In this document: positions 8,462-16,361 of the stretch, piece after piece
How the letters are laid out: each line of letters starts with the position of its first letter
Position numbering within the stretch: the first letter of the stretch is position 1
Source of the DNA: Streptomyces asiaticus
GTDB taxonomy: Bacteria; Actinomycetota; Actinomycetes; Streptomycetales; Streptomycetaceae
Direction: 5' to 3'
Length of the DNA stretch: 64,000 bases
Assembly: GCF_018138715.1 (NCBI RefSeq)
Contig: NZ_JAGSHX010000006.1
Location: 4,154,001-4,218,000 of the forward strand
The notes under the pieces: model-generated
Seen by the model: only the letters and a program-made list of their open reading frames with translations
What the model was told of the DNA's origin: nothing
Databases searched by the model: none
Program-made: the position numbers and the translations under genes

Positions 8462-9591
8462 CGGGCCGCCTCCAGGATCGCGACGGCGTTGATGCCGCCG
8501 AAGCCGAATGCGTTCAACTGCGCCACGGTCAGCGGCCGGTGGGCCGCCTCGCCGGTGACGAAGCGGAATCCGGCCGCCTCGTCCACCGGGTTGTCCAGGC
8601 CCACGGTCGGCGGCACCCGCCCCTCGGCGAGGCAGCGGAGGGTGACCACCAGGTTGAGCAGCCCGGAGGCGCCCGAGGTGTGTCCGGTCATCGACTTGGT
8701 GGCGGTCACCAGGGGCTTGTCCCGGTCCGGGCCGAAGACGTCCGCGAGCGCGGTCGCCTCCGCCTCGTCGTTGAGCAGCGTCCCGGTGCCGTGCACCATC
8801 AACAGGTCGACGTCCGCGGGCTTCACCCCGCCCCGGCTGTGCGCCTCCCTGATCGCCTCCGCGATACCGGCCGGGTCCGGCGCCGTCACATGGAAGGCGT
8901 CGCAGTTGACCGCGACATCCCGGACCAGGCCGTGCACCGGACGTCCGCCGGGGACCCGGCTGAGCACGACCGCCGCCGCGCCCTCGCCCATCAGGACGCC
9001 GTCCCGGTCGCGGTCGAACGGCCGCACCCGGGTCGGGGGCACCGGCTGTACCCGCTCCAGCAGGCCGTACATGGTCTCGGTGAGCACATCGACCCCGGCC
9101 ACGACCACCGTGTCCGCCCCCTGCGCCAGCAGGTCCACGCCCAGCGCCAGGGCGTACAGCCCGGCCGAGCACGCGTTGGACAGGGTGTGGGTGTCATCGG
9201 CCTGGAACGCCTCGCGCAGCGCGGTGCCGAAGTGGAGCTCGGAGGCGGGGAATTCGGCGCCCTGGGTGCGCCACAGCTCCACCGAGCGCAGCTCGCGCAG
9301 CCCGGTGCCGACCAGGACCGGCACCCCGCTCAGATCGCTGTCGTCGAGGCCCGCGTCGCGGACCGCCTGGCCGACCGCGTCCAGCAGCAGTCCGGTCGCC
9401 CGCCGGGTGACGTCCACCCCGGGTGCGGGGCGGTTGTCCACCTCGTACGCGTGGTGGGCCGTGTGCCGGGTGTGGTCGAAGCCGCGCAGCTCGGCCACTC
9501 CGGAGCGGCCCGCACACAGGTTGCGGAAGAGCTCGTCGACATCCCCGCCCAGCCCGGCCACGGCTCCCATGCCGGTCACCGCCCAGCTCAT
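8458..9591 (-). CDS. Beta-ketoacyl-ACP synthase with intact Cys-His-His set
   Basis: A 377-residue ketosynthase. LSNACSAGLYAL holds the nucleophilic cysteine (about residue 141), HGTGTLLND the first histidine, and ATKSMTGHTSGASG the lysine and second histidine; NAFGFGGINAVAIL is the C-terminal glycine-rich motif. It should catalyse decarboxylative condensation of malonyl-ACP with an acyl primer. ATG at 9591 overlaps the stop of the upstream KS; the downstream partner is a cysteine-less homologue, which suggests a KS/CLF heterodimer. Confidence 0.95.
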   Translation of the reverse strand: MSWAVTGMGAVAGLGGDVDELFRNLCAGRSGVAELRGFDHTRHTAHHAYEVDNRPAPGVDVTRRATGLLLDAVGQAVRDAGLDDSDLSGVPVLVGTGLRELRSVELWRTQGAEFPASELHFGTALREAFQADDTHTLSNACSAGLYALALGVDLLAQGADTVVVAGVDVLTETMYGLLERVQPVPPTRVRPFDRDRDGVLMGEGAAAVVLSRVPGGRPVHGLVRDVAVNCDAFHVTAPDPAGIAEAIREAHSRGGVKPADVDLLMVHGTGTLLNDEAEATALADVFGPDRDKPLVTATKSMTGHTSGASGLLNLVVTLRCLAEGRVPPTVGLDNPVDEAAGFRFVTGEAAHRPLTVAQLNAFGFGGINAVAILEAAR

Positions 9592-10829
9592 GCCGGCACC
9601 CCGTCGTACCGGCCGAGCAGCACCACCGCGTTGTTGCCGCCGAAGGCCAGGCCGTTGTTCTGCACGACCTTCAGCTCCGCCTCGATCGCCACATTGGGCA
9701 CGCAGTCCACATCGCACTCGGGGTCGGTGGTGGTGTGGTTGATGGTCGGCGGAATGAACTTCTCGGTGATCGCCAGGGCGCAGCCGATGGCCGACAGCGC
9801 GCTGGCGGCGCCCATGGTGTGGCCGATCATCGACTTCATCGAGATGGTCCTGGGCGGACGGCTGCCGAAGACCTCGCGGATCGCGCGTGCCTCGGTGACG
9901 TCGTTGGCCTTGGTGCCGGTGCCGTGGGCGGAGATGAGGTCCACCTGGTCGGCCTTGACCCCGGCGTTCTCCAGGGCCAGCTGCATGCACCGGCCGACGC
10001 TGTCCTGGTTCGGCGCCACCTGGTGGTAGGCGTCGCAGTTCAGGCCGTACCCCAGCACCTCGGCGTAGATCCGGGCGCCACGGGCCAGCGCGGACTCCAG
10101 GCTCTCCAGGACCAGCACCCCGGCGCCCTCGCCGGTGAGGATGCCCTTGCGGTCGACGTCGAACGGCCGGCACCGGTCCGGCGCGATGGTGCCCAGCCGG
10201 TAGAAACCGGAGAACGTCTTGCGGCACATCGCGTCGGCGCCACCGCACAGCGCGTACTCCGCGTCCCCGGAGCGGACCGCGTCATAGCCGTAGCCCAGGG
10301 CGTAGTTGCCGGCCGCGCAGGCGGTCGGAATCGTCACCGCCTCCACATCGGACAGCTGGAGCTCCTGCGCGATGGCCGCCGACAGACGGCCGGCCGGAAC
10401 GCGGCGGGCGAGTTCGGGCGACATGTGCTCGGGACCGTGCGCGATCTCGGCCTCGACCAGGTGGTCCAGGTCCCTCGATTCACCGTCGGTGGTCCCGATG
10501 GAGATCAGACCCGGCAGCGACCGCCAGTCCGCGATGGACACCCCCGCGTCCTCGATCGCCATCCGGGCCGCGGCGACCGAGTACTGCGTCGCCCGGCCGA
10601 GGTGCTCGACCGCGAGGTGGCGTATCCACCGCTCGGGGTCGAAATCCTCCACCTCACAGCCGTTCGCGTGGTCGAACCCCTCGACGTCGAACACCGTGAT
10701 CGGCTTGGCCCCGCTGCTTCCGGCGCGCAGTCCCCGCCGGAACTCATCGACGCCCATACCGATACTGGAGACCACACCGAGACCGGTGATCACCACTCTT
10801 CGCGGGCTCGCATGCCCCGACTCCGCCAT
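9588..10829 (-). CDS. FabF/KS-alpha-type ketosynthase
   Basis: A 413-residue FabF-like ketosynthase with all catalytic motifs: VTIPTACAAGNYAL (Cys near residue 170), SAHGTGTKAND, SMKSMIGHTMGAAS, and NGLAFGGNNAVVLL. Length and motifs fit a KS-alpha of type II systems. It is the first enzyme gene after the ACP gene, 55 bp downstream, and runs into the next KS gene with ATGA overlap. With two intact and two cysteine-less KS proteins, the operon could form two distinct KS/CLF heterodimers. Confidence 0.96.
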   Translation of the reverse strand: MAESGHASPRRVVITGLGVVSSIGMGVDEFRRGLRAGSSGAKPITVFDVEGFDHANGCEVEDFDPERWIRHLAVEHLGRATQYSVAAARMAIEDAGVSIADWRSLPGLISIGTTDGESRDLDHLVEAEIAHGPEHMSPELARRVPAGRLSAAIAQELQLSDVEAVTIPTACAAGNYALGYGYDAVRSGDAEYALCGGADAMCRKTFSGFYRLGTIAPDRCRPFDVDRKGILTGEGAGVLVLESLESALARGARIYAEVLGYGLNCDAYHQVAPNQDSVGRCMQLALENAGVKADQVDLISAHGTGTKANDVTEARAIREVFGSRPPRTISMKSMIGHTMGAASALSAIGCALAITEKFIPPTINHTTTDPECDVDCVPNVAIEAELKVVQNNGLAFGGNNAVVLLGRYDGVPA

Positions 10830-10884
10830 CCCGACCCCTTAAGTCCGCTGTTCCGGCCGTGTCCGCAGATACGAAAGCGCCGCT

Positions 10885-11136
10885 TTACCAGCCGGCGGAC
10901 TCGGCGACTACCTCGTAGACGCCCTTGAGGTGCACCATCCGGGGGAGTTCCGACTGGTCGATGGTGACGTGGAATTCCTTCTCGAGGTTCGCGAGAATTT
11001 CGATGGACCGCAGCGAGTCAGCCGAGTGGTCCTCCTTGAAGAGGCTGGTCTCGGTAACCTCGTCCTCTTCGATCTCCAGAACGTCGCAGACGATCTCCTT
11101 GATCTTCTGCACCCGCTCCTCGTGAACCGAACTCAT
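10885..11136 (-). CDS. Acyl carrier protein
   Basis: An 83-residue ACP. SADSLRSIEILANLE contains the serine that receives 4'-phosphopantetheine; the acidic helix I (KIKEIVCDVLEIEEDEV) and C-terminal helix are as expected. It is the first gene of the minus-strand operon, so the growing chain is probably carried on it. The start at 11136 is preceded by a GGGGGA ribosome binding site. Unlike most ACPs, the residue before the modified serine is part of ADS rather than GxDS, a minor variation. Confidence 0.95.
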   Translation of the reverse strand: MSSVHEERVQKIKEIVCDVLEIEEDEVTETSLFKEDHSADSLRSIEILANLEKEFHVTIDQSELPRMVHLKGVYEVVAESAGW

Positions 11137-11198
11137 GATGGATCCCCCACTTTCGAACAAGGCCGACCCACGGCCCGTTTCCATTTCGGACTCGGATC

Positions 11199-11249
11199 TT
11201 TCTATGGCACCCCGCGATACCGCGCAATGCCCACTGCATAAAGCTGCCA
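11199..11249 (-). promoter_or_regulatory. Cluster promoter module P3 (nearest the ACP gene)
   Basis: On the minus strand: box TGGCAGCTTTATG (11249-11237), 9 nt, -35 TTGCGC (11227-11222), 17 nt, -10 TAGAAA (11204-11199). Transcription would start near 11192, about 56 nt before the ACP start. Four other modules share this layout (see 11323, 11608, 16281, 19009). Confidence 0.7.
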
Positions 11250-11322
11250 CATCCCGGTCGGCAGACCTGCTCGCTACCCGGATTCCCGCTCATCGGCGGT
11301 TATTTATCGGCGCTTCCCAACA

Positions 11323-11373
11323 GAACTATCCGGGCGGCCGGTACCGCGCAACAGCCGGTACAGGAAGCTGCCA
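11323..11373 (-). promoter_or_regulatory. Cluster promoter module P2
   Basis: Box TGGCAGCTTCCTG (11373-11361), 9 nt, -35 TTGCGC (11351-11346), 17 nt, -10 TAGTTC (11328-11323), minus strand. It directs transcription toward the ACP operon, upstream of P3. Confidence 0.65.
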
Positions 11374-11398
11374 GCGCATCGTTCTCGTCCGCCGGCAT

Positions 11399-11412
11399 CC
11401 CCTGATCAGGGG
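11399..11412. promoter_or_regulatory. 14-bp perfect palindrome upstream of P2
   Basis: CCCCTGATCAGGGG is a perfect palindrome 26 bp upstream of the P2 box, in a position suited to a dimeric regulator. No protein can be assigned to it from the sequence. Confidence 0.4.
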
Positions 11413-11607
11413 CCCGGTCCCGTGGACGGCTCACACGGTGGGTCCGAGCCCCTGACCTCCTCCTCCCGGCATGCCGCGGCGGGTGCGCGAAGCACCGCGG
11501 GCGCGCCGAGGGGAGGCACCGGCGGTCGTTCGGGGGATGACCACCGCCGGAGTCGGATCTCCCGCCGTCCACTTCCGGGACACGGGGTCTTCCGCCAACT
11601 GACTGGA

Positions 11608-11659
11608 TTTCTATCCGAGTCCGTTGATCTTCCACAATGGCGCTAACAGGAAGGTGCCA
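11608..11659 (-). promoter_or_regulatory. Cluster promoter module P1 (distal)
   Basis: Box TGGCACCTTCCTG (11659-11647; one base off consensus), 9 nt, -35 TTGTGG (11637-11632), 18 nt, -10 TAGAAA (11613-11608), minus strand. It lies about 470 bp upstream of the ACP gene with no convincing gene between. The rest of 11137-11725 holds only P2, P3 and the 11399 palindrome. Confidence 0.6.
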
Positions 11660-11725
11660 GCACAGGTGCCGGCGCAAGGCCCGCCCCCGCCGCGGGCCGG
11701 CGGGACACCATGACACCATCGGTCG

Positions 11726-12223
11726 GTGATCGAGCTCGGCTACTCCCTCTCCCACCGCTTCCCGGACCCCTCGCAGACGGACTACCGGGGCGCACCGGTC
11801 CAGGCCCTGCGCCACGACCTGTTCTGCGGCGATGTCCACCTGGCGGACACCTCGACCGGCCGCGAACTGTCCACAGCCTGGGGATGGGTGCCGGTGCTGG
11901 ACTTCGCCTGGGCGCTGTGCGACATCGTCGAACTGCTCGACCGGGATCCGCGCGGCAGCCGCTCCGCCACCCCCGTCCGCGCGGAACTGGACTTCACCGA
12001 ATCCACCGACCGGATGCGCTTCGAGCGGCGCTTCGGATGGGTGGACATCACCGCCGACTGGGCACCGGCCACGGAGCCACCGCTGAATTTCTCCCATGCC
12101 GCACTGCGCCGCGAGGCCCGGGACTTCCTGCACGATCTGGTCGCGGATCTGACGGATCTGCACGAGGAGCTCGCGGACAACCCCGCGATCTGGAATCTCC
12201 AGGCCCGTTTCCCTCGCGTCTAG
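11726..12223 (+). CDS. Conserved-looking hypothetical protein, 165 residues
   Basis: A GTG-started soluble protein with no recognisable catalytic motif. It is rich in Asp, Trp and Arg, with segments such as VPVLDFAWALCDIVELLDRD and a C-terminal helix ARDFLHDLVADLTDLHEEL that suggest an alpha/beta fold with a helical tail. It diverges from the ACP operon and is followed by another small plus-strand gene. Codon bias (GC-rich third positions) supports it as real. Function unknown; the position suggests a role in the biosynthetic locus but does not show one. Confidence 0.7.
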   Translation: MIELGYSLSHRFPDPSQTDYRGAPVQALRHDLFCGDVHLADTSTGRELSTAWGWVPVLDFAWALCDIVELLDRDPRGSRSATPVRAELDFTESTDRMRFERRFGWVDITADWAPATEPPLNFSHAALRREARDFLHDLVADLTDLHEELADNPAIWNLQARFPRV

Positions 12224-12342
12224 CGCCCGTCTATCACCGGCCTATAGTCACGGACCTCCACTGGAATAGGACGGCCATAGGCGGGCATTCCATGCTGGTC
12301 CCGCGGACTTGGATGCCGGTCCGCACGAACCAGGGAGGTGCA

Positions 12343-12609
12343 GTGGAAAACGTATCGACCACTGAGATTCCGGCCGGAGTGGAACTCGATTTCACGGCCT
12401 GGCTCCAGCACCTGGAACGCCGGGACCTGGACGATCCGGCGGAGTTCGCCGCGGTCGTCAGGGAGCTGGCGCTCGACCCGCACCGCACCGAGTACGCCGA
12501 GTACATCGGGCCCCGGCAGTCGCTGATGAGCGACGCGGGCGCCCGCTGGGCCAGCCTGGTGGCCATGCTCATCAACGCCGTCCACAGCACCATCGCGGAC
12601 ACGCCCTGA
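12343..12609 (+). CDS. Small acidic hypothetical protein, 88 residues
   Basis: GTG at 12343 follows an ideal AGGGAGG ribosome binding site. The product has FTAWLQHLERRDLDDPAEFAA and a C-terminal helix ARWASLVAMLINAVHSTIA; no domain is recognised. It lies 119 bp after the 165-residue gene. A TATAGT sequence at 12241-12246 could be part of its own promoter. Function unknown. Confidence 0.65.
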   Translation: MENVSTTEIPAGVELDFTAWLQHLERRDLDDPAEFAAVVRELALDPHRTEYAEYIGPRQSLMSDAGARWASLVAMLINAVHSTIADTP

Positions 12610-12670
12610 GGCGTCTCGAGCCGGATCGGCCGGGGCCCGGGCCCGCCAAGGAGCGCCCGGGGCCCGGCAA

Positions 12671-12780
12671 CCGCCACGACCGCCCGGGTCAGCGACCGCC
12701 ACGACCGCCCGGGTCGGCGACCGCCACGACCGCCCGGGGCCCGGCCCGGATCAGCCCGACCCGGCCCGGATCAGCCCGTA
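12671..12780. repeat. 25-bp and 20-bp tandem repeats between convergent genes
   Basis: About three copies of a 25-bp unit beginning CCGCCACGACCGCCCGGGTC (starting at 12671, 12696 and 12721) are followed by two copies of a 20-bp unit (12741-12760, 12761-12780). They separate the small plus-strand gene from the convergent SARP gene and reach into its last codons. Confidence 0.85.
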
Positions 12781-14642
12781 CCGCCGCCCGGCGGTGACTG
12801 CGGCCCCGGTCCGCGGCCCCGCTGCTCACGGGCGAACAGCCACACCAACGGGCGGTACCGGTACCGCAGTTGATCCCCGTCGGCGATGATGTCCAGCAGG
12901 CGGACCTCCGAGATCGACTCCAGTACGTCCTCGGCCCGCCCCTCCGGCCACCGCAGCTCCACGGCCGCCTGACGCGCCGTGAACGCGGAGTCCCCGTCCC
13001 GGTACGCCAGCACCCGGAACGCGTACCGGGCCGTCGGCGCCAGCCGGGCGTGACAGCGGCTCAGGGTCGCCCGCACATCGAGGCTGCCCAGGGACAGCTC
13101 GCCCAGCCGCCGCTCCGCGGGCGCCAGCCGGTCCGCCAGATGCGCCAGCCGCCACTGCGGGTAGGCCGCCAGCCGCGCCGCGCAGATCCGCAGCGCCAGG
13201 GGAAGCCCGTCGCACCGCGCCACGATCCGGTCGGCCGCGTCCGGCTCCGCCGCCACCCTCCCGGGCCCGGCGAGTGCCGCCAGCAGCAGCCGCCCCTCCG
13301 CGGCGTCCAGCGGATCGAGCCGCACCAGGCGCACCCCCTCCACCGAGGCCAGCGAGGAGTGACCGGTGATCAGCGTGCGACAGCCGTCGCCGTTCACCAG
13401 CAGCGGGCGCACCTGGCGGTCCTCGACCGCGTTGTCCAGCACCACCAGCGCCCGGCGGCCGGCCAGCCGGCTGCGGTACAGCTGCGCCCGTTCGTCCAGG
13501 GCGGCGGGCAGATCGTGGTGGCCGACACCGAGCGCCCGCAGGAACCAGCCGAGCACATCCAGCGGATCCTTGGGCCCGCCGTCCTCCTCCCTCAGATCGG
13601 CGTACAGCTGCCCGTGCGGAAAGTCCGCGCGGCACCGGTGCGCGGCGTGCACCGCCAGCGCCGAGGTGCCCGTCCCCGGAGCGCCGGTCAGCACCGTCGC
13701 CCCGCCGCGCCCGGGGGCTCGCAGCCCGTCCGACACCATCGCGAGCTGCTCCGCGCGCCCGCTCAGATCGGCGATGTCGGTCGGCAGCATGGCGGGCATC
13801 AAACCGTCCCAGATGTCCCCGGCCATCGGCTCGGACCCGGGAACACCCGCCCGCCCCGCCTTGTGCAGCCGCACCCGGACCGGCTCCGGGGCGGCGGGGC
13901 CGGGCAGATCGCCGCGCAGCACACCGTGGTGGACGTGGCGCAGCCCCGCGCCGGGGTCCATCCCGAGCTCGTCGCGCAGCACCCGCCGGCCACGCTCGTA
14001 GACCGCCAGCGCGTCCGCCCGCCGGTCGCACCGGTACAGGGCGGTCATCAACTGCCCGCGCAAGCCCTCCCGGAGCGGATGCTCGGCCACCAGCCGGGTC
14101 AGTTCGGGTACGGACCGGGCGTGCCGGCCCAGCGCCAGCTCCGCCTCCAGGCGGTGCTCCACCGCGCTGATCCGGGCCTCCTCCAGCCGCGGCAGCTCCG
14201 TCTCCTCCAGGAAGCCGGTCACATCCGACAGGGCGGGCCCCCGCCACAGCGCCAGCGCGGAGTGCAGCCGCTCGGCGGCGTCCGCGTACCGGCCGTCGGC
14301 GAGTTCACCGCGCCCCTGCTCGGCGAGGCGCTGGAACTCCTCCCAGTCGAACCGCGCCCCGCTGTGGTCCATGGCGTACCCCGGGCCCCGGCGGGCCAGC
14401 TGGAGCCAGGGGGCGCAGCGCTTCCGCAGCCGCGAGATATGGGTGTAGAGCTGCGCGGTCATCGTGACCGGCGGATTGCGCCCCCACAGCAGCTCGCTGA
14501 GCCGGTCGTCCGAGACCACCCGGCCGCCGGACAGCAGCAGAGCGGCCAGCACGGTCCGCTGTTTGGCGCCGTCGACGGGCAGCAGCAGCCCGTCCACGCG
14601 CACCTCCACCGGCCCCAGGATTCCGAACTCCACCTGCCGCAC
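12771..14642 (-). CDS. SARP-family activator with NB-ARC-like ATPase domain (AfsR/DnrI type)
   Basis: A 623-residue regulator. Residues 1-95 form the OmpR-like winged helix (VEFGILGPVEVRVDG through LYTHISRLRK), residues about 97-245 the bacterial transcriptional activation domain, and residues about 295-520 an NB-ARC-type NTPase module with Walker B RALVVLDNA. The Walker A motif reads GAPGTGTSAL (around residue 320), with Thr where the nucleotide-binding Lys belongs, so ATP binding may be lost. SARPs activate antibiotic operons by binding heptameric direct repeats near -35. The GTG start at 14642 begins the conserved domain directly; ATG codons further upstream would add unconserved sequence. 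Confidence 0.9.
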   Translation of the reverse strand: MRQVEFGILGPVEVRVDGLLLPVDGAKQRTVLAALLLSGGRVVSDDRLSELLWGRNPPVTMTAQLYTHISRLRKRCAPWLQLARRGPGYAMDHSGARFDWEEFQRLAEQGRGELADGRYADAAERLHSALALWRGPALSDVTGFLEETELPRLEEARISAVEHRLEAELALGRHARSVPELTRLVAEHPLREGLRGQLMTALYRCDRRADALAVYERGRRVLRDELGMDPGAGLRHVHHGVLRGDLPGPAAPEPVRVRLHKAGRAGVPGSEPMAGDIWDGLMPAMLPTDIADLSGRAEQLAMVSDGLRAPGRGGATVLTGAPGTGTSALAVHAAHRCRADFPHGQLYADLREEDGGPKDPLDVLGWFLRALGVGHHDLPAALDERAQLYRSRLAGRRALVVLDNAVEDRQVRPLLVNGDGCRTLITGHSSLASVEGVRLVRLDPLDAAEGRLLLAALAGPGRVAAEPDAADRIVARCDGLPLALRICAARLAAYPQWRLAHLADRLAPAERRLGELSLGSLDVRATLSRCHARLAPTARYAFRVLAYRDGDSAFTARQAAVELRWPEGRAEDVLESISEVRLLDIIADGDQLRYRYRPLVWLFAREQRGRGPGPQSPPGGGTG

Positions 14643-14727
14643 AGCTGCCTCCCCACGGCCTCGGTGTCGTTCGGCCCGACCACCCCCGCCCTCGTTCGTC
14701 CCACCCCGCCCCGCCGTCCGCGGGACG

Positions 14728-15456
14728 TCAGCAACCTGACAACTCGGCGATCCGCACCGCCGCGTCGATCGCCTCACAGCCGAGCTGATGCCCCGGATTG
14801 CGGCTCACCCGGCTGATCGGCCCGGAGAGCGACAGCGCCGCGATCACCCGCCCCTCCGGGGAGCGCACCGGCGCCGATACGGTCGCCATGTCCGGCTCCC
14901 AGCCCCCGACGCTCTGGGCCCAGCCGCGCCGCCGTACACCGGAGAGCATGGCCGCGGAGAACCGGGCCCCGCGCAGCGCCTCGTACAGCACCTCGGGTTC
15001 CTCCCATGCGAGCAGCACCTGGGCCACCGCCCCGGACTTCATGGGAAACGCGGTGCCCACCGGCATCGGCTCACCGCCCAGCACCTCGGAGGAGGCCACG
15101 CAGATCCGCATCCGGCCGCGGCGCCGGTGGAGCCGGGCACTCGTCCCGGTCCGGGCGCTCACCTGCGCCAGCACCGGGCCCGCCTGGGCCTTCAGCCGGT
15201 CCTGGCGCGCCTCGACGACCATGTCGCCCAGCCGGGGGCCGAGGGCGAAGCGCCCCTGCCCGTCGCGGGCGACCAGTCTCAGCCGCTCCAGGGCCACCAC
15301 CAGCCGGTGCACGGTGGGCCGTTTCAGACCGGTGTCGGAGACCAGCCGGGCCAGCGTGGCGGGGCCGCTCTCCAACACGCCCAGCAGCAGGGACGCCTTG
15401 TCGAGCACGCCCACGCCGCTCATCTGCGGCGGTGAGGTCATCGTCGAGTGGGCCAT
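14728..15456 (-). CDS. IclR-family transcriptional regulator
   Basis: A 242-residue protein with an N-terminal winged HTH (LARLVSDTGLKRPTVHRLVVAL, residues about 35-56, split here by family convention) and a C-terminal IclR effector domain (GEPMPVGTAFPMKSGAVAQV, then SAPVRSPEGRVIAALSLSG). IclR proteins sense small organic acids or pathway intermediates and may repress or activate. It starts 4 bp after the thioesterase stop, so both are probably co-transcribed from the promoter at 16281-16331. An internal ATG at 15441 is an alternative start. Confidence 0.92.
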   Translation of the reverse strand: MAHSTMTSPPQMSGVGVLDKASLLLGVLESGPATLARLVSDTGLKRPTVHRLVVALERLRLVARDGQGRFALGPRLGDMVVEARQDRLKAQAGPVLAQVSARTGTSARLHRRRGRMRICVASSEVLGGEPMPVGTAFPMKSGAVAQVLLAWEEPEVLYEALRGARFSAAMLSGVRRRGWAQSVGGWEPDMATVSAPVRSPEGRVIAALSLSGPISRVSRNPGHQLGCEAIDAAVRIAELSGC

Positions 15457-15460
15457 GAGG

Positions 15461-16204
15461 TCAACCCAGATGCGCGGCGAGCGCGCGGACGACGGCGTCG
15501 CGCTGCTCCACCAGGTAGAAGTGGTTCCCCGGCAGCACCCGCAGTTCGAAACCCGCCGGTGCCACCTCGCCCCAGGCAGCCATGTCCTCCGCCGTGATGT
15601 GCGGGTCGCCGTCCCCGACATGGGCCACCACCGGGCAGCCGACCGGCACCGCGGTACGGGGGCCGTACGTCCCGACCGCCTTGAAGTCCGCCCGGAGCGC
15701 GGGCAGCACCACCTCGCGCAGATCCGGGTCGTCCAGCAGCTCGCCATCGGTGCCGCCGAGCCCCCGCACCTCCTCCAGCAGCGCCTCGTCGCCGTCCAGG
15801 TAGGTGGCCTGGGGCGTCAGCTTGTGCGGGGCCTTCCGGCTGGAGACGAAGAGCGCCTGGGGGAGGATGCCGTACCGGCTCTCCAGCCGCAGCGCGACCT
15901 CGTACCCCACAGACGCGCCCATGCTGTGGCCGAAGAGGGTCAACGGCACGTCCGCGAAGGGCAGCAGGGCCGCCGTGACCTCGTCGGCGAGGTCCTCGAC
16001 GCGGTCGATGCCCGGTTCGGCGAGCCGCTCCTGCCGGCCCGGATAGCGCGTGGCGAGCACTTCCACCCCGTAGTCGAAGGCGGTCCCCCAGCCGTGGAAG
16101 AACCCGGCGGATCCCCCCGCGTGCGGCAGGCAGACCAGCCGCCTGCGCGGTGCCGCCCCGGTCCCGTATCTGCGGAACCACTTGCTGTCGATGCCGACGG
16201 CCAT
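15461..16204 (-). CDS. Type II thioesterase (proofreading, NRPS/PKS)
   Basis: A 247-residue alpha/beta-hydrolase of the GrsT/TEII class. RLVCLPHAGGSAGFFHGW at the N-terminus, LFGHSMGASVGYEVA with the catalytic serine, and LPGNHFYLVEQR with the histidine are diagnostic. Such enzymes remove misprimed or stalled acyl groups from carrier proteins of NRPS or PKS lines. With MbtH, it is a second hint at an NRPS partner. The start at 16204 is preceded by GGAGACG, and longer readings upstream lack similarity. Confidence 0.93.
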   Translation of the reverse strand: MAVGIDSKWFRRYGTGAAPRRRLVCLPHAGGSAGFFHGWGTAFDYGVEVLATRYPGRQERLAEPGIDRVEDLADEVTAALLPFADVPLTLFGHSMGASVGYEVALRLESRYGILPQALFVSSRKAPHKLTPQATYLDGDEALLEEVRGLGGTDGELLDDPDLREVVLPALRADFKAVGTYGPRTAVPVGCPVVAHVGDGDPHITAEDMAAWGEVAPAGFELRVLPGNHFYLVEQRDAVVRALAAHLG

Positions 16205-16280
16205 CGTCTCCACGCCCCTCCCCGTCATCGTCGGCCGATCCCCCGTCGCCCTGGTGACCCGCCCGCATTCCTTGCGGCCA

Positions 16281-16331
16281 GTTCTAGCCGCGCCCCGATG
16301 CACCGGGCAACGGCCGGTCATGAAGCTGCCA
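16281..16331 (-). promoter_or_regulatory. Cluster promoter module P4, upstream of type II thioesterase
   Basis: Minus strand: box TGGCAGCTTCATG (16331-16319), -35 TTGCCC (16310-16305), -10 TAGAAC (16286-16281). The distance from box to -10 is 32 nt, as in P2, P3 and P5. It lies about 75 bp upstream of the thioesterase start codon. Confidence 0.7.
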
Positions 16332-16361
16332 TGGGGCCGCTGAAAAGAATGCGATGGTCTG

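Noticed and set aside
11300..12163. 287-codon minus-strand frame opposite the 165-residue gene
   Set aside because: Runs through three predicted promoters and lacks any protein-like pattern.
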